DNA of 64,000 nucleotides from Cedecea neteri (GTDB lineage Bacteria; Pseudomonadota; Gammaproteobacteria; Enterobacterales; Enterobacteriaceae), in NCBI RefSeq assembly GCF_000758305.1, contig NZ_CP009458.1, positions 3,286,001 to 3,350,000 on the forward strand. The letters run 5' to 3'. The notes under the pieces were generated by a model. It had not been told where the DNA came from. It did no database searches and worked only from the letters and a program-made list of their open reading frames with translations. Made by a program: the position numbers and the translations under genes. Positions 53,062 to 62,739 of this stretch are shown here, piece after piece (positions within the stretch are counted from its first letter, which is position 1; each line of letters opens with the position of its first letter).

Positions 53062-53087
53062 TGGTGGCGCATGCATTTGCGCCACCA
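53062..53087 (+). terminator. Hairpin after the PAS-GGDEF-EAL gene
   Basis: TGGTGGCGCA / TGCGCCACCA, a perfect 10-bp stem with a six-base loop, starting seven bases after the stop. Only a weak T-containing tail follows, so termination may be partial or factor-dependent. Confidence 0.5.
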
Positions 53088-53587
53088 ATATCTTATGGCG
53101 AGGAGTGTGGTTTTTTTCTCATCTTCTATGTTGTAGTAAAAAATAATATCTTCCTGGGATTATTTTCTTGTGCTGGATTTTTCCCTCTTTTTATCGCAAA
53201 AAAATACTTCCGATTGAGTCTGGGTTAATTTTAGGATATTTCTCGTTTATTTTTTCTGTGATGAGTTACATTGGTTTAATTTCTATATTTTTCAGTTGGA
53301 TGGTTTTAGTTTTTCAGTCGCATTGATCTAAATCAATTACTTTGTCTTTTTGCGCTAAAATCCTGTTTGATAACCGACTGGCTATTTAATCAAAGAATTT
53401 TTCTTAAGTTTTAATAAATTTAGATATTTTTCACTGTCCCTTTTTTTTATGCGAGAAATGTCTTTATAAATATCTTAGATTTTCGGTTGCAGCGGGAATT
53501 GATCCAACTTTGTTCATTGTTCTATTATTTTGCGCGGTGTAACTTAGCGCCAAAAATATCACGCAGCAATAACAGAGGGATGAGGCG
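53088..53587 (+). promoter_or_regulatory. AT-rich T6SS promoter region with perfect FNR-type site
   Basis: About 500 bp without a gene. TTGATCTAAATCAA (53323-53336) is an exact match to the FNR consensus TTGATn4ATCAA. TAAAAT at 53356-53361 is a candidate -10, placing the dyad near -39 to -41 of the start, as in class II FNR promoters. This leaves a leader of about 220 bases before tssB. The AT-rich run suggests H-NS silencing, common at T6SS loci. Confidence 0.65.
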
Positions 53588-54085
53588 ATGGCTGACAGCT
53601 TCCAGGGCGAGGTGCCCAAAGCACGTATCAATTTAAAATTGGATTTACACACCGGAGGGGCTCAAAAGAAAACTGAACTTCCACTAAAGCTACTGGTTAC
53701 CGGCGATTTTAGTCACGGGAGTGAAACCGCTCCATTATCTGAAAGGGTAAAAACAAACATTAATAAAAATAATTTTGATAGCGTGCTTTCTGAATATTCC
53801 CCAAAAATCAATGTCGCAGTCAAGAATATGCTGGCCGCTGAGGGGGGTGAAGAGAATATCCATCTTGTCTTTCGTGAAATGAAAGATTTCACGCCAGAAG
53901 AGGTTGCGCGTCAAATACCTCAGCTAAAAGCGATGCTGGCTATGCGTAATCTGTTGCGCGATTTAAAAGCCAATTTACTGGATAACCAGTCTTTCCGAAA
54001 AGAACTGGAAAAAATTCTGATTGACCCGGCGCTGAGCGCGGAGCTTCGTGCAGAACTTTCTGCTCTGGCACCAAAACAGGCATGA
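53588..54085 (+). CDS. tssB: T6SS contractile sheath small subunit TssB
   Basis: A 165-residue VipA/TssB protein: PKARINLKLDLHTGGAQKKTELPLKLLVTGDF at the start, PKINVAVKN in the middle and the helical TssC-contact region FTPEEVARQIPQLKAMLAMRNLLRDLKANL. With TssC it forms the cytoplasmic sheath whose contraction drives the Hcp tube. AGAGGGA lies seven bases before the ATG. First gene of the operon visible here. Confidence 0.95.
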   Translation: MADSFQGEVPKARINLKLDLHTGGAQKKTELPLKLLVTGDFSHGSETAPLSERVKTNINKNNFDSVLSEYSPKINVAVKNMLAAEGGEENIHLVFREMKDFTPEEVARQIPQLKAMLAMRNLLRDLKANLLDNQSFRKELEKILIDPALSAELRAELSALAPKQA

Positions 54086-54123
54086 GCAATCACGCTATTT
54101 AATGGATTAATTGAGGAATGCTG

Positions 54124-55653
54124 ATGTCTGTAAAAAATGAGAATACTGCTAGCGCAGAAAGTGTCGTACTTGACCAGCCTGTTTATGCTTCTCTGTTTGA
54201 AAAAATCAACCTTAATCCGGTGTCCGCCATAAGCGCACTGGATGTCTGGCAGGACAATCAGGCAATGTCCGACGCTACCGCCGATGAGCGACTGACTGCG
54301 GGGATGCAGGTGTTTCTTGAGTGCCTGAGTAAGGCGGGCTCAAAGGTTGAGAAACTCGACAAAGCGCTGATCGATCACCACATTGCCGAGCTGGATTTCC
54401 AAATCAGCCGTCAACTGGATGCAGTCATGCATCACGATGAGTTTCAGGCCGTGGAATCCCTGTGGCGAGGGGTTAAATCGCTGGTGGATAAAACTGATTT
54501 CCGCCAGAACGTCAAAATTGAGCTGCTTGATCTCTCCAAAGACGACCTGCGACAGGATTTTGAGGATGCCCCGGAAATTATCCAGAGCGGGCTGTACCTG
54601 CAAACCTATGTGGCAGAGTACGACACGCCTGGGGGGGAGCCGATAGCTGCCCTCGTCTCGGCCTATGAGTTCGATGCATCCGCTCAGGATGTGGCGCTTT
54701 TACGTAATATTTCCAAAGTTTCTGCGGCAGCACACATGCCGTTTATCGGCTCTGCCGGGCCAAAGTTCTTCCTGAAAGAATCAATGGAAGACGTGGCCGC
54801 CATCAAAGATATTGGCAACTACTTCGACCGCGCCGAATACATCAAGTGGAAGTCATTCAGGGACACTGATGACAGCCGTTATATTGGCCTGGTTATGCCT
54901 CGAGTGCTTGGCCGCTTGCCTTATGGGCCCGATACCGTGCCGGTACGCAGCTTCAACTATGTGGAAGAAGTAAAAGGTCCGGACCACGATAAATACTTGT
55001 GGACTAATGCATCTTTTGCTTTTGCCGCCAACATGGTGCGCAGCTTTATCCAGAATGGCTGGTGCGTCCAAATTCGCGGCCCGCAGGCTGGGGGAGCAGT
55101 AAAAGATCTGCCGATTCATTTGTACGATCTTGGTACCGGCAATCAGGTAAAAATTCCGTCGGAAGTCATGATCCCGGAAACCCGGGAATTTGAGTTCGCT
55201 AATCTCGGTTTCATCCCGCTGTCTTATTATAAAAATCGCGATTACGCGTGCTTCTTCTCGGCAAACTCCACGCAGAAACCGGCCCTGTATGACACCGCAG
55301 ATGCCACGGCTAACAGTCGTATCAATGCGCGGTTACCCTACATTTTCCTGCTTTCTCGTATTGCGCACTACCTGAAGCTTATTCAGCGTGAAAACATCGG
55401 CACTACCAAGGACCGCCGTCTGCTGGAGCTGGAGCTGAACACCTGGGTTCGCAGTCTGGTCACCGAAATGACCGATCCAGGCGACGAACTGCAGGCTTCC
55501 CACCCGCTGCGCGATGCCAAAGTGGTGGTGGAAGATATCGAGGATAACCCGGGTTTCTTCCGCGTGAAGCTTTATGCCGTGCCACATTTCCAGGTCGAAG
55601 GTATGGACGTCAATCTGTCACTGGTTTCCCAGATGCCGAAGGCGAAAGCGTAA
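54124..55653 (+). CDS. tssC: T6SS contractile sheath large subunit TssC
   Basis: A 509-residue VipB/TssC protein. WRGVKSLVDKTDF, GLVMPRVLGRLPYG, GAVKDLPIHLYD, CFFSANSTQKP and the C-terminal EDNPGFFRVKLYAVPHFQVEGMDV are family hallmarks. ATG 54124 is chosen over 54118 by its six-base spacing from TTGAGGA. 38 bp after tssB. Confidence 0.96.
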   Translation: MSVKNENTASAESVVLDQPVYASLFEKINLNPVSAISALDVWQDNQAMSDATADERLTAGMQVFLECLSKAGSKVEKLDKALIDHHIAELDFQISRQLDAVMHHDEFQAVESLWRGVKSLVDKTDFRQNVKIELLDLSKDDLRQDFEDAPEIIQSGLYLQTYVAEYDTPGGEPIAALVSAYEFDASAQDVALLRNISKVSAAAHMPFIGSAGPKFFLKESMEDVAAIKDIGNYFDRAEYIKWKSFRDTDDSRYIGLVMPRVLGRLPYGPDTVPVRSFNYVEEVKGPDHDKYLWTNASFAFAANMVRSFIQNGWCVQIRGPQAGGAVKDLPIHLYDLGTGNQVKIPSEVMIPETREFEFANLGFIPLSYYKNRDYACFFSANSTQKPALYDTADATANSRINARLPYIFLLSRIAHYLKLIQRENIGTTKDRRLLELELNTWVRSLVTEMTDPGDELQASHPLRDAKVVVEDIEDNPGFFRVKLYAVPHFQVEGMDVNLSLVSQMPKAKA

Positions 55654-55674
55654 CGTACTTAAGGCAGGAAGCCG

Positions 55675-57015
55675 ATGAAAACGGAACAACCGTTATGGGG
55701 CAGGGGCCAGATGGTCTCTCCCCAGCACTTCCAGCAACAGGTCGCTTATGCGGCCTGGTCTGCGGAGTGTATTGCCCGACAGGGCCTTTCCCATCCATGG
55801 GGCGTTATTGAAGCCACTTTTGAACCGGATATGCTGAAACTGGGGCGACTTCAGGCCCGTCATCTGCACATCCGTTTTCAGGACGGTACGCTGATTGACA
55901 CGGACAACACAGACGCTCTGCCCCCTGCGCTCATGCTTGAAGGCGAATCTCAGGGTACGAAAATAGTTCTGGCCCTCCCGCTGCTGAGATCCAACGGTGG
56001 TAACTGCCTGAGACCCGATGAAGTTGCCGAACGCCCGATACGTTTTCGCCAGCGCTGGCGGGACGTTCGTAATCTCTTCGGCGAGGATACCCGCCAGATA
56101 GCGGTGATACAGCCGGAGTTAACGCTGCGTTTTGCCAGCCAGGACAACAGCGATTATCTGACTTGTCCGGTAGCCAGCCTGCGGCAGGACTCCCAGGGCA
56201 TCTGGGGGCTGGACGAGACTTTTCTGCCGCCGCTGCTGGCGATGCAGGGCAGCCGCTGGCTGGTCACCCAGCTCGAACAATTGATGACGCAGCTGCGAGC
56301 CAGACTGGGCCGCCTGATGGCAATGCGCCGGGAAAGTAATGAACGCATGGCTGATTTTGCGATGGCCGATGTCTCGCTCTTCTGGCTGCTTAATGCCCTG
56401 AACAGCGCAGAGCCCGTGCTGGGGCAGCTTCAGCGCCATCTGCAAAGTCCACCAGAGCGTTTGTATCCGGAACTTGCACGCCTGGCCGGCAGCTTGCTGA
56501 CTTTTTCGCTGGAGCATCAGGTTAGCGCGATCCCGGTTTATCAACATGATCGACTAAATGCCGTTTTCCCGCCGCTGTTTGACTTACTTGGCGACCTGCT
56601 TGAAGCCAGCCTGCCTTCAAGAGTGGTGTCCATCACTCTTGAATATGATCCCCGGCTTCGCTTCTGGCAGGCCCGTCTGCATGACCCGCGTTTGCGGGAG
56701 GACGCGGATTACTACCTTTCCGTCCGCTCGACTTTGCCGGTGGCGCAAATGCAGGAGCAGTTCCCGAGGCAGTGCAAGGTGGGCAGCCCTGATCTCGTCA
56801 GAAGCCTGGTGAACTCCTCGCGCGTGGGCGTTCCGTTGACGCCACTGCGCCATGTGCCAGCGGCGATCCCGCTGCGTCTGGAGAATCAATACTTCAGCCT
56901 TAATGTCTCCGATCCTCTGGCCATCGACATGCTCCAGAGCGGCACCTGCATGTTTTACGTGCCGGGGATGCTCGGAGAGCCAGAGCTTGAACTCTTTGCG
57001 GTACTGAGAACATGA
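55675..57015 (+). CDS. tssK: T6SS baseplate protein TssK
   Basis: A 446-residue TssK. The opening LWGRGQMVSPQHFQQQ is the family signature, and the C-terminal head domain ends in YVPGMLGEPELELFAVLR. TssK trimers connect the baseplate to the TssL/TssM membrane complex. AGGCAGGAAG precedes the ATG. Overlaps tssL by four bases (ATGA). Confidence 0.95.
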   Translation: MKTEQPLWGRGQMVSPQHFQQQVAYAAWSAECIARQGLSHPWGVIEATFEPDMLKLGRLQARHLHIRFQDGTLIDTDNTDALPPALMLEGESQGTKIVLALPLLRSNGGNCLRPDEVAERPIRFRQRWRDVRNLFGEDTRQIAVIQPELTLRFASQDNSDYLTCPVASLRQDSQGIWGLDETFLPPLLAMQGSRWLVTQLEQLMTQLRARLGRLMAMRRESNERMADFAMADVSLFWLLNALNSAEPVLGQLQRHLQSPPERLYPELARLAGSLLTFSLEHQVSAIPVYQHDRLNAVFPPLFDLLGDLLEASLPSRVVSITLEYDPRLRFWQARLHDPRLREDADYYLSVRSTLPVAQMQEQFPRQCKVGSPDLVRSLVNSSRVGVPLTPLRHVPAAIPLRLENQYFSLNVSDPLAIDMLQSGTCMFYVPGMLGEPELELFAVLRT

Positions 57016-57701
57016 ATGAGCCAAAACGCGGCAGCGCCGTAGAAGTTGATATAGATATGTTGCTGCAGGATACCTGGCTGCAGGTGATTAGCCTGCGGCA
57101 TGGTCCTCTATTTCAGCCAGGGGAAGGCCGAACGCTGTGGGATCGCTGCGTCGCTGATGTAGAACGCGTGCAGCGCGAGCTGAAGGCTTGCGGCCTTGAT
57201 AACGCCAGTTGCCAGCATATTCTCACCGCACAGTGCGCACTGCTTGATGAGGCGGTTAAAAGTCGCGGCGAGGAAGATGATGCCTGCGTGAAGTGGTATG
57301 ACATTCCCTTGCTTGGCCATTTTCTTGGCACGATGGATGCCGGTGACACACTGTGCGACAGAATGTGGGAAGTGCTGCGTGAGCCGTCATCTGACCGTGT
57401 GGTCGTGACCTGTTTTCAGCGGGTTATGATGCTGGGTTTTCGCGGCAGCTTCAGTTCATTGAACGATCCTGAACGCCAAAAGCTCATTAATGCTCTTGGT
57501 GAGCATGTCCCTCCATTCAGCTATCCGCAATCCCATCCCGTGCTGGCGGAAAGCCCTACCGGAAGTGCACTGACAGGCTGGCTGGCATCGTGGCCAGTGT
57601 GTATTGGGTTGAGCCTGTTCGTTCTAATTGCTCTGTGGTGGGGCCTGGATCGTTGGCTCGAACGGGTATTGGCTACATTGCTGCCGGGAGCGTTGCAATG
57701 A
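57012..57701 (+). CDS. tssL: T6SS membrane-complex protein TssL (DotU family)
   Basis: A 229-residue protein: cytoplasmic helical domain (residues 1-190, with LLDEAVKS and FQRVMMLGFRGSF typical of DotU) and one C-terminal membrane helix (about 197-218). It has no fused peptidoglycan-binding domain; that function may fall to the OmpA-type protein encoded next, whose ATG overlaps the tssL stop. Confidence 0.93.
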   Translation: MNEPKRGSAVEVDIDMLLQDTWLQVISLRHGPLFQPGEGRTLWDRCVADVERVQRELKACGLDNASCQHILTAQCALLDEAVKSRGEEDDACVKWYDIPLLGHFLGTMDAGDTLCDRMWEVLREPSSDRVVVTCFQRVMMLGFRGSFSSLNDPERQKLINALGEHVPPFSYPQSHPVLAESPTGSALTGWLASWPVCIGLSLFVLIALWWGLDRWLERVLATLLPGALQ

Positions 57702-59410
57702 GTGCAGCCCAGCAGCGAATGCTGGTCCTTTGGGCCGCCGCGTTAAGCGCGTTGGTGTGCCTGGTATTTTTGCCTGTCTCACGGCTACTTTCTGTGCTGA
57801 TTTTTCTGGCTGCATTGGGCGTTATTGGCGCGTTTTGGTACGCGGCCAGTCGTCGCATCGTGGATGACTCCTCCCTGTTTCTGGATAAGCTTCCTGAAGC
57901 CACTTTTAGTCAGCCGGTGGTGCTGGTCTGTGGCGATTTGCCCCGGACCTGGCCACATCAGGAACCCGTACTGATCGTCTCTCATGGCTGCTGGATCAGG
58001 GTTGAACCCCATCAGGATCTGCCGCAGATAGTTGATCAGGTGCTGGCCCAGCGCCCGGACTGGGGGCGCCAGCTATCGGTCATGGTCAATATTTGCCCGC
58101 AGCAGCACGCCGACGGCGAACGGTTAACCAGCGATTTGCTGACTCTGCGCTGGCAAATATGCCAGATGCGTAAGAGTACGGGGCACGCGCTGCCGTTGGT
58201 GCTCAATGTGAATATAGGCAGCACGATGATGAGTGACCAGGTCTGGCAGGTGGCAATGCCGGGCGACGGCATCAGAGTCTGGCACGAATCTGCTGCACCA
58301 TGCTCGATTGCGACCTGGGTGAGCACAGGCGGCGCAATAGCCATGCATCAGCAGGTGCTGATCAACAGCCTGATGAGCTGGTGTCGTCAACACGTTGAGG
58401 CGGTATTTATGGATGAAAATACTGATTTCCCGGCGATTATGCCCTCCGCCGTGCTGTGGGGGGCGGGCCCGATACTTGCCGGCAACCTGACCTCATCGGT
58501 CTGGTCGATATGGCTATCGCGGCGTACGGCCATGCATCAGGTCGCAGGCTGGGAGCCGACAGGCACGGACAGTTCGGTCATTTCACCCCTTCCGGACTTT
58601 ATCCTGCCGCTGTTGCCAGAGGGGAAAGGGCTGACTTCGCGGGACCGGGCCGGGCGATACGCGCTGATGTTTTTCACGCTGGCGGCCGCTGCGGCACTGT
58701 CATGCAGCGGCTGGAACAATCGACAACTCCTGCAGCGGGTTGGGTTTGATATTTCCCAATACAACAGCCTCTCCATGAACAATTACGAGCCAAAGGCCGA
58801 TGCTGTCTCGGCTCTACGTACAGATGCCGCCCAGCTTGATGACTGGGCCAGGAATGGCATCCCGGCTCGTATAAGTCTTGGCTTGTACCAGGGAGAGCGC
58901 CTGAGGTTCCCGGTGCTAGACGCTATCCGTTCCTATGTGCCACCGCCATCTCCAAAACCGTTTGCGAAGCCAAAATCGACGCCTAAAACCGTGCGTCTCG
59001 ACAGCATGTCCCTGTTTGATTCTGGCAAATCCGTATTGAAGGCAGGCTCTACCAAAATGCTGGTGAATTCTCTGGTGGGCATTAAAGCGAAACCAGGCTG
59101 GTTGATTGTCGTGTCCGGCCATACCGATGACACCGGCGATGTCCGGCTGAATCAAACATTATCCCTTAAGCGCGCTGCAGCGGTGCGCGACTGGATGCGT
59201 GATACCGGCGATGTGCCGGAAAGCTGTTTTGCGGTGCAGGGCTATGGCCAGGGCCGCCCCATTGCCACCAATGAGACGCCGGAAGGCCGTGCGTTAAACC
59301 GGCGTGTTGAAATCAGCCTGGTACCGCAGGCCTGGGCCTGTCAGCTACCGGGCGAAATCCCCGCGTCATCGCAGGATGATGACGTTTTACACAACGAAAT
59401 GGAGAAGTAA
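57698..59410 (+). CDS. T6SS-associated OmpA-domain membrane protein
   Basis: A 570-residue inner-membrane protein: two helices within residues 8-45, a cytoplasmic part, a third helix near 325-345 and a periplasmic C-terminal OmpA domain from about 430 to 555 (IVVSGHTDDTGD, LSLKRAAAVRDWM, GYGQGRPIATNETPEGRALNRRVEI). The OmpA domain should bind peptidoglycan and anchor TssL, as TagL does in other species. ATG 57698 overlaps the tssL stop. The long middle region is poorly characterised and found in enterobacterial T6SS clusters of this layout. Confidence 0.85.
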   Translation: MSAAQQRMLVLWAAALSALVCLVFLPVSRLLSVLIFLAALGVIGAFWYAASRRIVDDSSLFLDKLPEATFSQPVVLVCGDLPRTWPHQEPVLIVSHGCWIRVEPHQDLPQIVDQVLAQRPDWGRQLSVMVNICPQQHADGERLTSDLLTLRWQICQMRKSTGHALPLVLNVNIGSTMMSDQVWQVAMPGDGIRVWHESAAPCSIATWVSTGGAIAMHQQVLINSLMSWCRQHVEAVFMDENTDFPAIMPSAVLWGAGPILAGNLTSSVWSIWLSRRTAMHQVAGWEPTGTDSSVISPLPDFILPLLPEGKGLTSRDRAGRYALMFFTLAAAAALSCSGWNNRQLLQRVGFDISQYNSLSMNNYEPKADAVSALRTDAAQLDDWARNGIPARISLGLYQGERLRFPVLDAIRSYVPPPSPKPFAKPKSTPKTVRLDSMSLFDSGKSVLKAGSTKMLVNSLVGIKAKPGWLIVVSGHTDDTGDVRLNQTLSLKRAAAVRDWMRDTGDVPESCFAVQGYGQGRPIATNETPEGRALNRRVEISLVPQAWACQLPGEIPASSQDDDVLHNEMEK

Positions 59411-59413
59411 ATC

Positions 59414-59905
59414 ATGGCAATTCCTGTTTACCTTTGGCTTAAAGACGACGGCGGTGCGGACATCAAAGGATCTGTGGACGTCGAGAACCGCGAAGGCAGC
59501 ATCGAAATTGTTGCTCAGGAACATAATCTGTACATCCCGACCGATAACAACACCGGCAAACTGACCGGGACCCGTATCCACACCCCGTTCAGGTTCACCA
59601 AGGAAATCGACTCCTCAAGCCCGTACCTGTACAAAGCGGTCACCACCGGGCAAACCCTGAAATCGGCTGAATTTAAGTGGTACAAAATCAACGATGCAGG
59701 CCAGGAAGTTGAGTACTTCAACACCAAACTGGAAAACGTGAAAGTGGTGAAGGTCAACCCTGAAATGTATGACGTGAAAGACCCTTCCAAAGAGAAACAC
59801 AACCACCTCGAGCGCGTAGAGCTGCGCTACGAAAAAATCACCTGGACCTACAAAGACGGCAACATCATTCATTCCGATAGCTGGAACGAACGCGCCACCG
59901 CGTAA
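59414..59905 (+). CDS. hcp: T6SS tube protein Hcp (TssD)
   Basis: A 163-residue Hcp1-family protein: MAIPVYLWLKDDGGADIKGS at the start, then HTPFRFTKEIDSSSPYLYKAV and LERVELRYEKITWTYKDGNIIHSDSW at the end. It forms the hexameric rings of the secreted tube. No toxin extension. Preceded by ATGGAGAAG overlapping the previous stop region, and followed within ten bases by a strong terminator, consistent with high expression. Confidence 0.96.
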   Translation: MAIPVYLWLKDDGGADIKGSVDVENREGSIEIVAQEHNLYIPTDNNTGKLTGTRIHTPFRFTKEIDSSSPYLYKAVTTGQTLKSAEFKWYKINDAGQEVEYFNTKLENVKVVKVNPEMYDVKDPSKEKHNHLERVELRYEKITWTYKDGNIIHSDSWNERATA

Positions 59906-59913
59906 AACACTAG

Positions 59914-59980
59914 CGGGCAGAGTTTCTCTGTCCGTTTTTTTGTTTTTGCTGAACGCCTGCCCGCGCGGGCGTTCAGCAAA
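59914..59980 (+). terminator. Strong terminator plus second hairpin after hcp
   Basis: CGGGCAGAG-TTT-CTCTGTCCG followed by seven T residues (59935-59941) is a textbook Rho-independent terminator. A second hairpin, TTTGCTGAACGCC / GGCGTTCAGCAAA (59945-59980), follows at once. ClpV and VgrG then need read-through or a promoter in 59981-60084. Confidence 0.88.
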
Positions 59981-60084
59981 GAAACCCACAATCTGCCAGC
60001 CCGACCGTATGCGCTTTGGTCCCCAATATGGGAAACGGCGATGGGCGGTAGCGTGTCCAGGCCCCCTTCAGGAGAGAATAAAAC

Positions 60085-62739
60085 ATGGAAAATCCAGCCA
60101 GCCTGCTACGTCGTCTTAACCCTTACTGCGCCCGGGCGATGGAAGGGGCTGCATCCCTGTGCCAGACCCGAGCACAGGCGGAAATTCTGCCCGAGCATTT
60201 GGTTTTAAAGTTGTTGGAGCAGGGCGAAGGCGACCTGACGGTGCTGGCGCGGCGCTATGAATGGGACATGGACACCATTTGGCAGGATTTGCTTGGCTGG
60301 CTGGACAAACAGCCTCGTTCCGTTCGTCATCGCCCGCATCTCTCAGAAAGTGTTCAGGCGCTGATGCAGGAAGCGTGGTTGATCGCCTCTCTTGCAGGAG
60401 AAACGCATATTCGCAGCGTACACCTGCTGATGGCGCTGGTGGATAAACAAAATTTGCTGCGCTGCGATGGGCTTTGGCCGCTGCTGACGCTGGGTCGAAA
60501 CCAGTTAGAACGCCTGCGACCCTTGCTCGATGCGCAGTCCGACGAGTGTCCGGAGGCTCAGCTTGAGGCTGAACTGGCACAAAAACATGGTGGTGAGGTC
60601 GAGCTTATCGGTCGCCCGGTGGATGAAGAAATAAAAGAGGGCGGACTCAGCCCTGCGCTGCAAAATGCGCTGGATAAATTTACTCTCGACGTCACCTCGA
60701 AAGCCAGGGAAGGGAAAATCGATCCGGTTTTTGGGCGCGACAAGGAAATCCGCCAGATGGTGGATATTCTCTCAAGACGCCGTAAAAACAACCCAATCCT
60801 GGTCGGTGAACCTGGGGTGGGGAAAACCGCGTTGGTAGAAGGCCTGGCATTGCGTATCGCTGAAGGGAACGTCCCGACAAGCCTCAAGCCTGTCAGGTTG
60901 CGCACACTCGACCTTGGGCTACTGCAGGCCGGCGCGGGCGTGAAGGGGGAATTTGAGCAGCGCCTGAAAAACGTGATTGAGGCCGTGCAGCAGTCGCCGG
61001 AGCCGATTTTACTGTTTATCGATGAGGCGCACACCATTATCGGCGCGGGCAACCAGGCAGGTGGAGCCGATGCCGCCAACCTGTTGAAACCGGCCCTGGC
61101 GCGCGGTGAGCTTCGCACCATCGCCGCAACCACCTGGAGCGAATACAAACAATATTTCGAGCGTGATGCCGCGCTGGAACGCCGGTTCCAGATGGTCAAA
61201 GTGGATGAGCCGGACGATGATACTGCCTGCCTGATGCTGCGCGGCCTGAAATCCCGCTATGCAGAGCATCACGGCGTTCATATTAGTGATGATGCCGTGT
61301 GCGCGGCAGTGACACTGTCACGCCGATATCTCACGGGCCGTCAGTTGCCGGATAAAGCCGTTGATTTGTTGGATACCGCGGCGGCGCGAGTTCGTATGAG
61401 CCTGGATACTCTCCCGGAAGACATCGTGGTTCTGAAAGCTCAGCGAACTGCTCTCGAGCTGGAGGAGCAGGCACTGCTGGAAGACATTGCCACCGGCTGC
61501 CACCGCCACGGCGAGCGGATTGAGCTTATCGAAACGCAGTTTAGTCACCTGGAAAGCACGCTCGAAGCGATGGAAAACCGCTTTGAACAGGAAAAGTTAC
61601 TGGCGCTGCAGGTTGTGGAATGCCGTCTGGATATCAGCCGCCAGGCTGAGCTTACAGGCCTGCAACAGCAGCTAGCGGCGCTACAGCAGGGGGATCCGCT
61701 GGTGCAGATTGACGTCGATACTCGCACCGTGGCGAACGTGATTGCCGACTGGACCGGCGTCCCTCTTTCTTCGTTGATGAAAGATGAACAGGCTGAGTTG
61801 CTGACGCTGGAAGGCGCCCTCGGCAAGCGAGTTGTGGGGCAAGAAGTGGCGCTTAATAGCCTGGCTCAGCGGCTCCGAGCCGCCAAAACAGGGCTGACGT
61901 CCGAGCACGGACCACAGGGCGTATTTCTACTGGTAGGGCCTAGCGGCGTTGGGAAAACCGAAACGGCGCTCGCGCTCGCGGATGTACTCTACGGCGGTGA
62001 AAAATCCCTGATTACCATCAACCTGTCAGAATACCAGGAACCGCACACCGTTTCTCAGCTCAAGGGATCGCCCCCTGGCTATGTGGGTTACGGGCAGGGC
62101 GGGATCCTGACCGAAGCCGTGCGTAAGCGGCCTTACAGCATTGTGCTGCTCGATGAAGTAGAAAAAGCCCACCGCGATGTAATGAATCTGTTTTACCAGG
62201 TCTTTGATCGTGGCTTTATGCGTGACGGCGAAGGCCGCGAAATCGACTTCCGCAACACCGTGATTCTGATGACTTCCAACCTGGGTAGCGACCATCTGAT
62301 GCAGTTGCTGGGCGAAAAGCCGGATGCCACCGAAGGAGATCTGCACGAACTTCTACGGCCAGTCCTGCGTGACCACTTCCAGCCCGCGCTGCTGGCCCGC
62401 TTTCAGACCGTGATTTACCGCCCGCTAGGCTCCCCGGCAATGCGCACCATTGTGGAAATGAAACTTGCGCAGGTGTGCCAACGTCTGCACCGCCACTATG
62501 GCCTGACAACGCACATAGAAGAGAGTTTGTATGACGCGCTAACCGCTGCCTGCCTGCTACCGGACACCGGCGCTCGCAACGTCGATAGCCTGCTTAACCA
62601 GCAGATCCTGCCGGTGCTGAGCCAGCAGCTGTTGAGGCAGATGGCGGTACAGCAGAAGCCCAAAACCCTGACGTTTGGCTGGGATGATGCAGAGGGCATT
62701 ACACTGGAGTTTGACTGGACACCAGGAGTCAACGAATGA
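60085..62739 (+). CDS. clpV: T6SS ATPase ClpV (TssH)
   Basis: An 884-residue AAA+ unfoldase that recycles contracted TssBC sheath. N domain 1-160, AAA1 with Walker A GEPGVGKT (about 241-248) and DEAHTIIGAG, a coiled-coil middle domain around 410-530, and AAA2 with GPSGVGKT (about 617-624), LLDEVEKAHRDV and the pore motif GSPPGYVGYGQGG. The long insertion and N-terminus mark ClpV rather than ClpB. AGGAGAG precedes the ATG. Confidence 0.95.
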   Translation: MENPASLLRRLNPYCARAMEGAASLCQTRAQAEILPEHLVLKLLEQGEGDLTVLARRYEWDMDTIWQDLLGWLDKQPRSVRHRPHLSESVQALMQEAWLIASLAGETHIRSVHLLMALVDKQNLLRCDGLWPLLTLGRNQLERLRPLLDAQSDECPEAQLEAELAQKHGGEVELIGRPVDEEIKEGGLSPALQNALDKFTLDVTSKAREGKIDPVFGRDKEIRQMVDILSRRRKNNPILVGEPGVGKTALVEGLALRIAEGNVPTSLKPVRLRTLDLGLLQAGAGVKGEFEQRLKNVIEAVQQSPEPILLFIDEAHTIIGAGNQAGGADAANLLKPALARGELRTIAATTWSEYKQYFERDAALERRFQMVKVDEPDDDTACLMLRGLKSRYAEHHGVHISDDAVCAAVTLSRRYLTGRQLPDKAVDLLDTAAARVRMSLDTLPEDIVVLKAQRTALELEEQALLEDIATGCHRHGERIELIETQFSHLESTLEAMENRFEQEKLLALQVVECRLDISRQAELTGLQQQLAALQQGDPLVQIDVDTRTVANVIADWTGVPLSSLMKDEQAELLTLEGALGKRVVGQEVALNSLAQRLRAAKTGLTSEHGPQGVFLLVGPSGVGKTETALALADVLYGGEKSLITINLSEYQEPHTVSQLKGSPPGYVGYGQGGILTEAVRKRPYSIVLLDEVEKAHRDVMNLFYQVFDRGFMRDGEGREIDFRNTVILMTSNLGSDHLMQLLGEKPDATEGDLHELLRPVLRDHFQPALLARFQTVIYRPLGSPAMRTIVEMKLAQVCQRLHRHYGLTTHIEESLYDALTAACLLPDTGARNVDSLLNQQILPVLSQQLLRQMAVQQKPKTLTFGWDDAEGITLEFDWTPGVNE

